26,846 bases of DNA from a virus, in IMG/VR virus record IMGVR_UViG_3300031566_000309, positions 1 through 26,846 of that record; one strand, given 5' to 3'. The position numbers were made by a program, and so were the translations under genes. Positions 1-6,276 of the stretch are shown one piece after another (position 1 is the stretch's first letter; every line of letters begins with the position of its first letter). The notes under the pieces were generated by a model. That model was not told the origin of the DNA, did no database searches, and was given only the letters and a program-made list of their open reading frames with translations.

Positions 1-443
1 TCCTTGCTCACGTCGATCAGGGTGTTGACCTCCGCCATGCGCTGGGAGAACTCGCTGTAGCGGTTAAAGGTTTTGATAACCGCGTACCCGGCCCCCGCCA
101 GGGCGATCAGCCCCGCCTTTGCCTTGCCCAGGTCCCCGGCCCAGCCGCCGGTCTCTTTCCTCAGCTCGGCGGTCTTTTGCTTGAGCTTGACCTTTGCCTG
201 GTACAGCTCGTTGCTCGCCAGGGTCCCGGATTTTTTGAGCGTGTCATAGGATCCACGGAGCTTGGTAATCTCGTCCCGGATCTCCTTGTAGGGCCGCACC
301 CCCAGGGCGGAGCGGGCCTCCATGACCTTCCGGGCGCCGGCCGCGGACTTCTTGGTCTTGTCCAGCTCGTCCCTGGTCTTGCGGAGCTCCTCCTTTGTCC
401 GGTCCTTTGCCTCGACCGTTATGGTGACTTTGCGGTCCGTCAT
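1..443 (-). CDS. Tail tape measure protein, N-terminal part (runs off the window)
   Basis: About 147 residues are visible before the window edge. The protein opens with a charged helical stretch (MTDRKVTITVEAKDRTKEEL, then repeated K/E/R-rich heptads) and passes into an Ala/Gly-rich helix (GDLGKAKAGLIALAGAGYAV). This is the usual start of a long-tail tape measure protein, which sets tail length and is wrapped by the chaperones encoded just upstream. The ATG at 443 overlaps the stop of the frameshifted chaperone product by four bases (ATGA), the same order as lambda G/GT-H. The identification rests on position, coiled-coil character and the upstream chaperone, because the diagnostic long C-terminal part is not in view. 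An alternative GTG at 450 opens a different, arginine- and glycine-rich frame that looks like a shadow. Confidence 0.75.
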   Translation of the reverse strand, partial: MTDRKVTITVEAKDRTKEELRKTRDELDKTKKSAAGARKVMEARSALGVRPYKEIRDEITKLRGSYDTLKKSGTLASNELYQAKVKLKQKTAELRKETGGWAGDLGKAKAGLIALAGAGYAVIKTFNRYSEFSQRMAEVNTLIDVSK

Positions 444-891
444 CGCTCACTCTCCGGGGGCTTGAGCCACCGGACGGCCTCCTCGATCGCGAGGTTGAAA
501 AAACTCCACCCGTACTCCCACGCCTGCGCGTGTCCCACCATGATCAGGCGGCAGGCTGCTCTTCTGATTTCTGCGCTGCCTGCGCTGCCAGCGCCGCCCT
601 TCCGAGGTTTGCCAGCCTTTGCAGGAGGCCGGCAAAAAAAGGGTTTACTTCTTCAACCGCGTCGATCATGAGCTCGATCTCGGACGGGGCATACTCCCCC
701 AGGTCCTCGATCGTGCTTTCGAGACTCATCGCGAGAGCTTCCGAGGGAAGCCGGTCCGGAAACAGCATGTCGATATCGCTGATTTCCGTGTCCTTCCCCA
801 GCGAATCCGTTATCTGCGCGATCTGTTTGACCGTGAGTTCACGGGCGGTGAATTTCTTGTCGCCGATTTTAAACGGCTTTTCTTTTCTCAT
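440..891 (-). CDS. Tail assembly chaperone, -1 frameshifted (GT-like) product
   Basis: The coding strand reads CCT TTT TTT GCC at 634-642, so the slippery heptamer T_TTT_TTT lies exactly in the zero frame. After a -1 slip the next codon is TGC, and the frame stays open for about 65 codons to a TGA at 440-442. The tail of that frame (MVGHAQAWEYGWSFFNLAIE, then EAVRWLKPPESER) has a normal protein composition, unlike the other alternative frame, which is arginine-rich. The extension's stop overlaps the tape-measure ATG. Programmed -1 shifting in tail chaperones is well known from lambda G/GT and many other long-tailed phages. That it happens here, and how often, is inferred. Confidence 0.7.
544..891 (-). 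CDS. Tail assembly chaperone, short (G-like) product
   Basis: This is a 115-residue acidic helical protein starting MRKEKPFKIGDKKFTARELT, with GGAGG four bases before the ATG. The open frame extends upstream through a repeat region (a Pro/Gly-rich run), but the strong ribosome site and the normal protein sequence begin at 891. Length, the N-terminal beta-then-helix pattern and the position between tail tube and tape measure fit the G-type chaperones of long-tailed phages, which coat the tape measure during tail assembly. A seven-T run near the 3' end (634-640) would let a minority of ribosomes enter the -1 frame and make a longer product. I do not recognise a specific Pfam family from sequence alone. 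Confidence 0.75.
   Translation of the reverse strand: MRKEKPFKIGDKKFTARELTVKQIAQITDSLGKDTEISDIDMLFPDRLPSEALAMSLESTIEDLGEYAPSEIELMIDAVEEVNPFFAGLLQRLANLGRAALAAQAAQKSEEQPAA
634..640 (-). promoter_or_regulatory. Slippery heptamer for -1 ribosomal frameshifting
   Basis: Seven consecutive T on the coding strand form T_TTT_TTT in the reading frame of the short chaperone, a canonical X_XXY_YYZ site. It lies about 30 codons before the zero-frame stop, and the -1 frame downstream runs without a stop to the tape-measure start. I did not identify a definite stimulatory stem-loop or pseudoknot 3' of the site. Confidence 0.7.
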
Positions 892-910
892 GGGTCCTCC
901 AAATCCCCCC

Positions 911-1003
911 CCAACCCTCCTTTGAAAAAGGGGGGCAAGGGGCCAACCCCATTTCAAAGATGGGCAAGGGGCCAACCCCCCTTTGGAAAAGGGGGGCAGG
1001 GGG
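911..1003. repeat. Three tandem copies of a ~31-bp CCAACCCC...GGGG repeat
   Basis: Units at 911-942, 943-971 and 972-1003 share the plan CCAACCCC(C)-CTTTGAAAA-GGGGGGCAAGGGG. Each is internally complementary (C-run against G-run) and could fold as a hairpin on either strand. The block fills the gap between the tail tube stop and the chaperone ribosome site. Elements of this kind are scattered through deltaproteobacterial intergenic DNA (from memory, not searched). Confidence 0.85.
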
Positions 1004-1009
1004 AATTTA

Positions 1010-1987
1010 TTACATGGTCTCGACTTTGTAATACTCCTGGCCGCTGGCCTGGTCCGTGTCTTTCAGCACCGTGCCCGTGACCGCGAGCACCGAGGCGCCT
1101 TCCCCGATCAGCGGGAACTCACCGTTCAGGAGGATATTGACCTTGTGGAATGTCCATCTCTGCCGCACGCCGTTGTCGTCCTTGTCGGAAACGAAGATCA
1201 GCTTGCGCTCCACCGATCCGGCGGACATCCCCCAGATGTAGCTGCGTTCCACGGCCTCGTAATCGTAACTGATAAAGTCCGTGTCGATGATGTCCCCGCC
1301 GCTCAGCTTGCGGATGTACCCGTAGTCGGGATCAAGGCTGTAATCCGTACCCTGCACGCGCCGTTCCGTTCCGTCCGCCTTGGCGATCACCACGTCCTCG
1401 AGAATTTCGATGCCCGCCGGAACGATATTATTGCCCTCGGTCTTCTGGACGGTCTCCCCGGCCTCGAATGTTCCGGATACATGGATCAGCTCGAGATAAT
1501 CATCGCCCACGAAGGCGATCTCCGCGCTTGCGCTCGAGGACTGGCCCGTCACTGTGTCGCCTATTGCCAGCGTCCCCGTAATCGTCCCGGTCAGCTTGGT
1601 TGAAAACACGTTCAGCTTGCCCAGATCGATATAAAGATCGTCGACCAGGTTCACGTCCGCCGCTGCCCCGACTTCATCGTGATACACATAGCTCGCGGCC
1701 TGGTTGTCGGTGTTGATCGCCGATCCGAGCAGGGTCATCTTCAGGTTCTCGTTCGTCATCTCCCGGAGCCCGAAGGTAAGCACCGCGTCCCGCTCCGTCT
1801 CTTTTTCGATGATCGTCGCCCTGGCCGCGTTCCGCGTGCTCTTCAGCTTTTCGGTCGTGATCGTGAGGGCGAAATTGATATTTTCCAGCTCCCCCAGGTC
1901 GTCGAACGACGCCTCACCCACCTCGCCGGCGTATGCCCTGCCGGTGCCGTAATAGCGGATATTGTCCGCGCTCGATGCTAATGGCAT
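1010..1987 (-). CDS. Major tail tube protein with an inserted small beta domain
   Basis: This is a 325-residue beta-rich protein of the virion tail. It starts MPLASSADNIRYYGTGRAYA with AGGAGG upstream. The N-terminal and C-terminal parts (about 1-130 and 185-325) have the alternating hydrophobic pattern of non-contractile tail tube subunits, with a section (TFGLREMTNENLKMTLLG) typical of phage tube proteins. Residues about 134-180 look like an inserted module: a TGTITGTLAIGDTVTG start, a Ser/Ala-rich turn, then VSGTFEAGETV. This type of module recurs in many phage structural proteins. The location directly before the tail chaperones supports the tube assignment. No sheath gene lies upstream. 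Exact family membership is not certain by eye. Confidence 0.7.
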   Translation of the reverse strand: MPLASSADNIRYYGTGRAYAGEVGEASFDDLGELENINFALTITTEKLKSTRNAARATIIEKETERDAVLTFGLREMTNENLKMTLLGSAINTDNQAASYVYHDEVGAAADVNLVDDLYIDLGKLNVFSTKLTGTITGTLAIGDTVTGQSSSASAEIAFVGDDYLELIHVSGTFEAGETVQKTEGNNIVPAGIEILEDVVIAKADGTERRVQGTDYSLDPDYGYIRKLSGGDIIDTDFISYDYEAVERSYIWGMSAGSVERKLIFVSDKDDNGVRQRWTFHKVNILLNGEFPLIGEGASVLAVTGTVLKDTDQASGQEYYKVETM

Positions 1988-2005
1988 TGTCTGTCCTCCT
2001 TTTTT

Positions 2006-2054
2006 AGCTGTCAGCGGTCAGCTGTCAGCGGTCAGCGTAAACGGCTGTTTACGC
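2006..2054. repeat. TCAGC-type degenerate tandem repeat plus an 8-bp inverted repeat
   Basis: AGCTGTCAGCGGTCAGC occurs almost twice in tandem at 2006-2037. It is followed by a perfect inverted repeat with arms GCGTAAAC (2035-2042) and GTTTACGC (2047-2054) around GGCT. The second arm contains the stop codon of the gp37-like gene. No T-run follows on the minus strand, so it is not an obvious intrinsic terminator. Confidence 0.75.
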
Positions 2055-2501
2055 TTTTATTGTTTTAAACTCATACCTCGCCGCGTAAAAACAAAGCCCC
2101 TTTTTTGGCGCCAGGTACAGCGGCGCCGCGGAGCGCAGGAGCATGACGCCGGAGCTGTGGATCTTTTTCCTGTGCAGCAGTCCCTCGGCCAGCTCCAGGA
2201 TCTCATAGACTCCCATGCTCGTCGAATCCCCGCGCCTCGAGGCCTCCGTTCCCCGCAGGTTGCGGTCGCCCACCAGGAGCATGATCCCGATATCCTCCTC
2301 ATCGTAGCGGTCCTTGTGCGTGAGCGCCAGGCCCGTGGCCACCACGTAAACACAGGGAAAGAGCAGCGTCATCCTGGCCAGCTCCTCGATGTCCTCCGCC
2401 TCGGCCTGGCCCGCGTAAAGCTCCAGGGTCTTGACACCCTGGTCTTTCAGCGGCTCGAGCACGGCGAGAATAACCTCCTCCAGCTCCTCGAACTCGTGCA
2501 T
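2049..2501 (-). CDS. Mu gp37-like protein (DUF1834)
   Basis: This is a 150-residue protein starting MHEFEELEEVILAVLEPLKD. The sequence matches my recollection of the DUF1834/gp37 family of Mu-like phages: an N-terminal acidic helix, a central strand region (FPCVYVVATGLALTHKDRYD), then IGIMLLVGDRNLRG and a C-terminal beta segment. It sits immediately after the gp36-like gene, as in Mu. Members are thought to act at the head-tail junction or tail terminus, but their biochemical role is poorly defined. AGGGAGGTCAC precedes the ATG. Its stop codon lies inside a repeat-derived inverted repeat. Confidence 0.8.
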   Translation of the reverse strand: MHEFEELEEVILAVLEPLKDQGVKTLELYAGQAEAEDIEELARMTLLFPCVYVVATGLALTHKDRYDEEDIGIMLLVGDRNLRGTEASRRGDSTSMGVYEILELAEGLLHRKKIHSSGVMLLRSAAPLYLAPKKGLCFYAARYEFKTIKA

Positions 2502-2517
2502 GTGACCTCCCTCTGGT

Positions 2518-2553
2518 CGGTCAGCTGTCAGCGATCAGCTATCAGCTATCAGC
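2518..2553. repeat. TCAGCTATCAGC-type degenerate tandem repeat
   Basis: Four to five imperfect copies of TCAGC(T/G)(A/G)(T) follow one another between the gp37-like gene and the small gene upstream of it. The unit is the same family as the repeats at 2006, 5654 and 9961. Confidence 0.75.
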
Positions 2554-2565
2554 CCTTCGGCTAAT

Positions 2566-2712
2566 TCATGGGGCCCCCTTGATAATTTTCAGGGCGAACC
2601 ACAGCCGCTTCCTGAACGGCAGGTGCCCGATCTGCCCGACCATCCCGATAAACCGTTTATCCGCCGCCTTGCGGGCCGCCCGCCGGATCTTTTTATGGAG
2701 CCTCCCGCTCAT
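2566..2712 (-). CDS. Small basic protein of the head-tail region
   Basis: This is a 48-residue frame: MSGRLHKKIRRAARKAADKR, then FIGMVGQIGHLPFRKRLWFA and a short tail. Its ATG overlaps the stop of the gp36-like gene (TAATG), indicating translational coupling. The N-terminal half is strongly basic and helical, and the C-terminal half has a short amphipathic hydrophobic stretch. I do not recognise a family. Position suggests a minor connector or assembly factor, but that is only context. The composition and coupling make it more credible than a chance frame. Confidence 0.6.
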   Translation of the reverse strand: MSGRLHKKIRRAARKAADKRFIGMVGQIGHLPFRKRLWFALKIIKGAP

Positions 2713-3137
2713 TAAAACCCGCTCATCTTGTCGCGATCGAAGATCCTCTTGTTCGACGAAATGCTAACCGTATTCGGCGTATTTGCCGGCGCCGGCGTTG
2801 CAGCTCCCAGCCTGATCTTTCCGTCCCTGACCGCTTCCAGGAACCGGATCGCCTCCTTGTGCCTGTCCTTGCGCACCTCGGGCGCGGCGTCCCCGCGCCT
2901 GGAAAAGAGATTATAGATGGCGATATCCACGCTGACCTGGCGGATCTTGTCCGGTACCGGCGAAAGAGGAATCGTGTACCTGTCCTGGCAATAGGCGTCT
3001 ATGGTGCCGTCCGCGTCCTCGATCGCCTTGATCACTTTGTCCGCGTCCACCGCACCTGCGCCCGCGTCATCCGTCAGCTGGATAAGGACGGCCTCGTCGA
3101 CCTGGTCCAGAATGTCGTCCTGTATGCAATAGGCCAT
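2712..3137 (-). CDS. Mu gp36-like protein (DUF1320)
   Basis: This 141-residue protein begins MAYCIQDDILDQVDEAVLIQ and has the DUF1320 pattern: an N-terminal acidic helical part, VIKAIEDADGTIDAYCQDRY, then PLSPVPDKIRQVSVDIAIYNLF and a KDRHKEAIRFLEAVRDGKI segment. DUF1320 proteins are the gp36 homologues of Mu-like phages and resemble head-completion adaptors that bridge portal and tail. It follows the gp35-like gene directly, with a one-base gap, as expected in the conserved gpT-35-36-37 series. Confidence 0.85.
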   Translation of the reverse strand: MAYCIQDDILDQVDEAVLIQLTDDAGAGAVDADKVIKAIEDADGTIDAYCQDRYTIPLSPVPDKIRQVSVDIAIYNLFSRRGDAAPEVRKDRHKEAIRFLEAVRDGKIRLGAATPAPANTPNTVSISSNKRIFDRDKMSGF

Positions 3138-3138
3138 G

Positions 3139-3486
3139 CTATTCCGGTACCACCCTCTCGCTCAGCTTTTCCGCGAGCATCCTCTGCAGCTCTTCTTTCC
3201 TGACCTTGGGCGGAAGCTCGACTCCCATCTCTTCCAGCCGCTCTTTTATCTCCCGCACCGTCAGGTCCGGCCGCTCTTCCTCCGTGCCTTCGACCTGCTC
3301 CCCGTCCTCCGGAGCTCCAGCGGCGGGAGATTTCTCCTCGACGATCTCCACCGTCAGCTTCGGCTCCGCCTGAAAAACTTTCAGCTCTGCGGAACTGAAT
3401 CTGTCGTCCGGGTACTCGGTCGTCCCTTTCGGATGGGCGACCCCGCAGCGCCGGAAATTGTGCTGTTTGCTCGTTATTCGAATCAT
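3139..3486 (-). CDS. Mu gp35/FluMu-type protein with C-terminal HeH/SAP-like motif
   Basis: This is a 115-residue protein starting MIRITSKQHNFRRCGVAHPK. The N-terminal 50 residues match the small domain found just downstream of major capsid genes in Mu and FluMu (an RRCG-type start, then SSAELKVFQAEPKLTVEI). A low-complexity acidic Pro/Glu linker (about 50-75) leads to a helix-extended-helix motif (LTVREIKERLEEMGVELPPK, then VRKEELQRMLAEKL), a fold often used for DNA binding or as a virion anchor. Its role in virions is not established. Confidence 0.75.
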   Translation of the reverse strand: MIRITSKQHNFRRCGVAHPKGTTEYPDDRFSSAELKVFQAEPKLTVEIVEEKSPAAGAPEDGEQVEGTEEERPDLTVREIKERLEEMGVELPPKVRKEELQRMLAEKLSERVVPE

Positions 3487-3500
3487 GATATCCTCCGTAT

Positions 3501-3569
3501 TGATTTAGAGATTCAGGAATTGAGGGATTTAGGAATTCCTCAATCCCTCAATTCGCAATCCCTCAATTT
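3501..3569. repeat. ATTGAGGGATT / AATCCCTCAAT repeat cluster
   Basis: An ATTGAGGGATT unit at 3519-3529 is followed by two inverted copies, AATCCCTCAAT at 3542-3552 and 3557-3567, with a 15-bp period. The cluster fills the gap between the major capsid gene and the gp35-like gene. It can form a hairpin and belongs to the set of host-type repeats seen at other junctions. Confidence 0.8.
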
Positions 3570-3573
3570 TCGT

Positions 3574-4479
3574 TTATCCCCCTCCGGTGCTGCCGTAGCT
3601 CATCTGCCAGAGCCCGTATCCTCCGGCCGCCCTGGCCTCCGCCCCGAAATGGAATTTCTTCCTCATGAACACGCTGTCGGATTCCTGGGTGGTCTGCTCC
3701 ACGAATACCGGCTTTTGCCTCTCCTGATAAATGAAGGGCTTGAGCGGCCGGTTGGTCACGTGCAGGTACCACGCGGTTGAGCTGGTCAGCCTCGGGTTGA
3801 GGAGCAGCTTCGCCGTGCCCTGATACGGATTCGGCGACTCGTCCGTGAACTTGTCGTTCTCCAGGAGCAGCTTGCCGGTTGCCTCCAGGGCCGGCGGTAC
3901 TTCGAGCAGATCCGGAATCAGCGCCAGGGGCCTGCCCTCGTCATCCGTGAAGCTCATAATGGCCAGCCTGGCCGCTCCGTAACTGGCGGCTGCCGCTGCC
4001 GTTGTGGCCGCGGACAGGGCGGCGGTTCCCAGGTTGCTCACGCTGGCGCCTGCCACACTGTGATCGCTGTCGTAAAAATACTGCCCGTCGTAGCAATCGC
4101 TCGCGAACGCACCATTTTTGAGCTCCGCGTCGATCTCGTCAGGCAGCTGTTTGGCGGAAAATCCCGCATCCCTGGCCTGGGGCTCGTACATGCCGACGTT
4201 GTCGTCCTGGATGTCGTTCCGGTCCACCTCGACCGTGGCCTCCCAGTCCTCATTCACGACCGTGTATTTGAACGCGGCCAGGGCCTTGAGCACCTTGTCC
4301 CCGAGCCATCTCCGCATCTTCGGGAACCGGCTCAGCCAGCCGTAATCGTTCTGTCCGGACCCGCTCGGCACGAGCATGGTGGTCTGCTGCCACAGGCTCG
4401 GGGCCTCGTCGAACGCCTTGTTGAAGGTGGTTTTCAGGTTGATGAAAACCGCTGTTAAATTGTCTCTGTTGACTATCAT
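3574..4479 (-). CDS. Major capsid protein, Mu gpT family
   Basis: This is a 301-residue protein beginning MIVNRDNLTAVFINLKTTFN. It shows the gpT hallmarks: KAFDEAPSLWQQTTMLVPSG near the N-terminus, a WLSRFPKMRRWLGDK segment, FKYTVVNEDWEATVEVDRND, then FYDSDH and C-terminal beta regions. It is the HK97-fold shell subunit of Mu-like heads. The length is close to Mu gpT (about 305). The order protease/scaffold, cement protein, gpT, gp35, gp36 supports it. AGGAGGG lies upstream of the ATG. An Ala-rich segment (AALSAATTAAAAASYG) in the middle is probably a loop or helix of the peripheral domain. Confidence 0.9.
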   Translation of the reverse strand: MIVNRDNLTAVFINLKTTFNKAFDEAPSLWQQTTMLVPSGSGQNDYGWLSRFPKMRRWLGDKVLKALAAFKYTVVNEDWEATVEVDRNDIQDDNVGMYEPQARDAGFSAKQLPDEIDAELKNGAFASDCYDGQYFYDSDHSVAGASVSNLGTAALSAATTAAAAASYGAARLAIMSFTDDEGRPLALIPDLLEVPPALEATGKLLLENDKFTDESPNPYQGTAKLLLNPRLTSSTAWYLHVTNRPLKPFIYQERQKPVFVEQTTQESDSVFMRKKFHFGAEARAAGGYGLWQMSYGSTGGG

Positions 4480-4501
4480 GGTTCAACCCTCCTCTTAATT
4501 T

Positions 4502-4580
4502 GTTGTCCGTTGACCGTTATCCGTTGTCCGTTGTCCGTTCACCGCTGGCCGTCGGAAAACGGTGAACGGTCAACGGTGAA
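4502..4580. repeat. CCGTTGT / ACGGTGA heptad repeat array with inverted halves
   Basis: The left half has repeated seven-base units (CCGTTGT, CCGTTGA, CCGTTAT, CCGTTCA). The right half carries the complementary units (ACGGTGA, ACGGTCA), so the array can fold into a long hairpin. It separates the capsid cement gene from the major capsid gene. The same heptad occurs at 13751-13775. Confidence 0.85.
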
Positions 4581-4590
4581 CATCTCTTGT

Positions 4591-5631
4591 TTATGTTAGC
4601 AGCTTGGACGTATACTCAAGCCAGGATCCCTGCACATAGAGCGCATCAGACGCGTGCGCGCTCGGGGTCAGCTCTATGGTTACCGTCTGGGCCCCTGCCG
4701 GAATGTCCGCGAGCGCGATCGTGATTATGGTCTCTCCGAATGCCTGGGCGATGGTTGCCGTCACGTCTTCCACCTTGGTGTCGCCGTCCATGAAATAGGC
4801 ATCCGATGCCAGAGTCACGGTATCGCCGTCCGCGTCCTTCTTGGTCAGCAGGTGGAGAACCAGATTTTTCGTGACGTCCATATCCGGCGGCAGCGGTACC
4901 TGAGTGATGATCGCCACCACGCTGGTAGCTACCCATGCCCACCTGAGTGCGCTGTCGGTATCGCCGTTGGTCATATCCAGGATCGGATCGGTCGCAGGCC
5001 CTCCGAAAGTGACCGTGTTCGTTCCGTCGCTGAGCATCCAGGATGTCAGGGGGATCGGAATGAATTTCTGTGTGTTGATCAGATGCAGGTAAATCTCCTG
5101 GAGAGCGCCTTCCACCTCGGTCTCGGCGGTGAAGGGACCCGCATCCACGATGCCGATGGCAGAGGCCATATGGGCGTCGGTGCCGTCGGAGATATGGGCC
5201 GCCGCATCGGACTGGCGTATGGCCGGCTCGATATCGATCCAGGCATGGGTGGTGTCGATATACATCGCGATGATGCCGCAAAAGATGTCATGCGTTGTGT
5301 TGCCCACCACGTCCACCGTCTGGTCATCCACCAGGTAGACGCTGTCTCCCACGTTGGCGATGGTGATGGCCGTACCCAGGGTGGCCTTGACCAGGCCGCG
5401 CCTGCGCAGGACCACGACTTTATCGCCGTCGTCGCCGAGGGAGTTATCCACGTGCTCGACCGCCACGCCCTCGAAGATAAGGCCCGCGGCGTCGTTGCCG
5501 GGTGTGGCATAGCCGTCGGCCCGGACGCACACGTAGCTGCCGCCGAAAATCTCGGTAGCCCGGTATATCTCGAAGGGCAGCTCCACCCCCTCGGTGTACT
5601 GCAGTTCTTTGTCTTGGGTTAATGCTGACAT
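4591..5631 (-). CDS. Capsid cement (DUF2190-like) protein with large C-terminal extension
   Basis: Residues 1 to about 125 resemble phage capsid cement/decoration proteins: YTEGVELPFEIYRATEIFGG, a GLIFEGVAVEHVDN strand pair, and GDKVVVLRRRGLVKATLG with a VGDSVYLVDD turn. These beta-tulip proteins stabilise heads and are about 110-130 residues long alone. The remaining ~220 residues form a separate part: an AHISDGTDAHMASAIGI linker, then a beta-sandwich-like region (VTFGGPATDPIL to the C-terminus). This gives 346 residues in all. The gene lies between protease/scaffold and major capsid, exactly where Mu-like cement genes sit. The C-terminal part is probably a head-surface domain, but no family was recognised. 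Confidence 0.7.
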   Translation of the reverse strand: MSALTQDKELQYTEGVELPFEIYRATEIFGGSYVCVRADGYATPGNDAAGLIFEGVAVEHVDNSLGDDGDKVVVLRRRGLVKATLGTAITIANVGDSVYLVDDQTVDVVGNTTHDIFCGIIAMYIDTTHAWIDIEPAIRQSDAAAHISDGTDAHMASAIGIVDAGPFTAETEVEGALQEIYLHLINTQKFIPIPLTSWMLSDGTNTVTFGGPATDPILDMTNGDTDSALRWAWVATSVVAIITQVPLPPDMDVTKNLVLHLLTKKDADGDTVTLASDAYFMDGDTKVEDVTATIAQAFGETIITIALADIPAGAQTVTIELTPSAHASDALYVQGSWLEYTSKLLT

Positions 5632-5653
5632 AATTCACTCCTTTCAGTCGTTT

Positions 5654-5721
5654 AGTTGTCAGTTGTCAGCGTTCAGCTTTCAGCTCTTTGGTTTCAGCTG
5701 ATCGCTGAGTGCTGAGTGCTT
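5654..5721. repeat. TCAG-rich degenerate tandem repeat
   Basis: Imperfect units such as AGTTGTC, TCAGCTTTCAGC and TGAGTGC repeat through the gap between the protease/scaffold stop and the cement gene ribosome site. It is the same general family as the 2006 and 2518 repeats but more degenerate. Confidence 0.65.
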
Positions 5722-5730
5722 CCTGGCTAT

Positions 5731-6276
5731 TTACAGTCCCCCGTACTTCTTGATATCCTCCGGCGTGTTCCCGAACATCTTGGCCACATTGAGGACCGCC
5801 TCATTCGCGATTACGTCGTCCGCCCTGGTCTCTTTTTTGGGCAGCTTGTCCATCGGGACCACCACCGGCGCCTTGGCCACGAAGGTCTTGAATCCTTCCA
5901 GGTCCCGCTCCGCATACTGTGCGGCCCACTCTTTCTGGTCCGGCGTGATCTTGCCCTCGGCCATAGCCTTGGCCACGATCTCGTCCGCGTCGCGCTTGCG
6001 AAGGTCTTTTTGCAGTTTCTCAAAATCCTCCCTGGATACCGTTCCCTTGCCGGTCTGCTTGAGCGCGTGGATGGATGCCACCACGGTCGAGACGCCGTCC
6101 GTCTCTTTCAGATCCAGGGCCTCGATCACCTCCTTGGCCACGACCTCTTTCGGTTTTTCCGCGACCTGCTTTTCCAGGTCCTTGCTCTTGGCCACGACCG
6201 CCTCGGCGGCCTCGACCACCTTGTCCTCGCCGGCGTCCTGTGCCAGCCCGAAAAGCTTCTTAAGTTTTTCTAACAT
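5731..6276 (-). CDS. Nested in-frame scaffold (gpZ-like) from an internal start
   Basis: Inside the protease gene, AAAGGAGG stands five bases before an in-frame ATG at 6276, giving a 181-residue product (MLEKLKKLFGLAQDAGEDKV onward) that consists only of the charged helical scaffold half. Mu makes its scaffold gpZ in just this way, from an internal start in gene I. The ribosome site is stronger than that of most full genes here. Separate production of the scaffold is inferred from this site and the Mu precedent. Confidence 0.7.
   Translation of the reverse strand: MLEKLKKLFGLAQDAGEDKVVEAAEAVVAKSKDLEKQVAEKPKEVVAKEVIEALDLKETDGVSTVVASIHALKQTGKGTVSREDFEKLQKDLRKRDADEIVAKAMAEGKITPDQKEWAAQYAERDLEGFKTFVAKAPVVVPMDKLPKKETRADDVIANEAVLNVAKMFGNTPEDIKKYGGL

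Noticed and set aside
447-635. A 62-residue minus-strand frame at the chaperone 3' end
   Set aside because: It is the -2/+1 frame, rich in Arg and Gly; the -1 frame is the one reached by the heptamer and has normal composition.
892-975. Upstream extension of the tail chaperone frame
   Set aside because: The extension translates the 31-bp repeats into a Pro/Gly-rich run; the strong GGAGG and normal sequence begin at 891.
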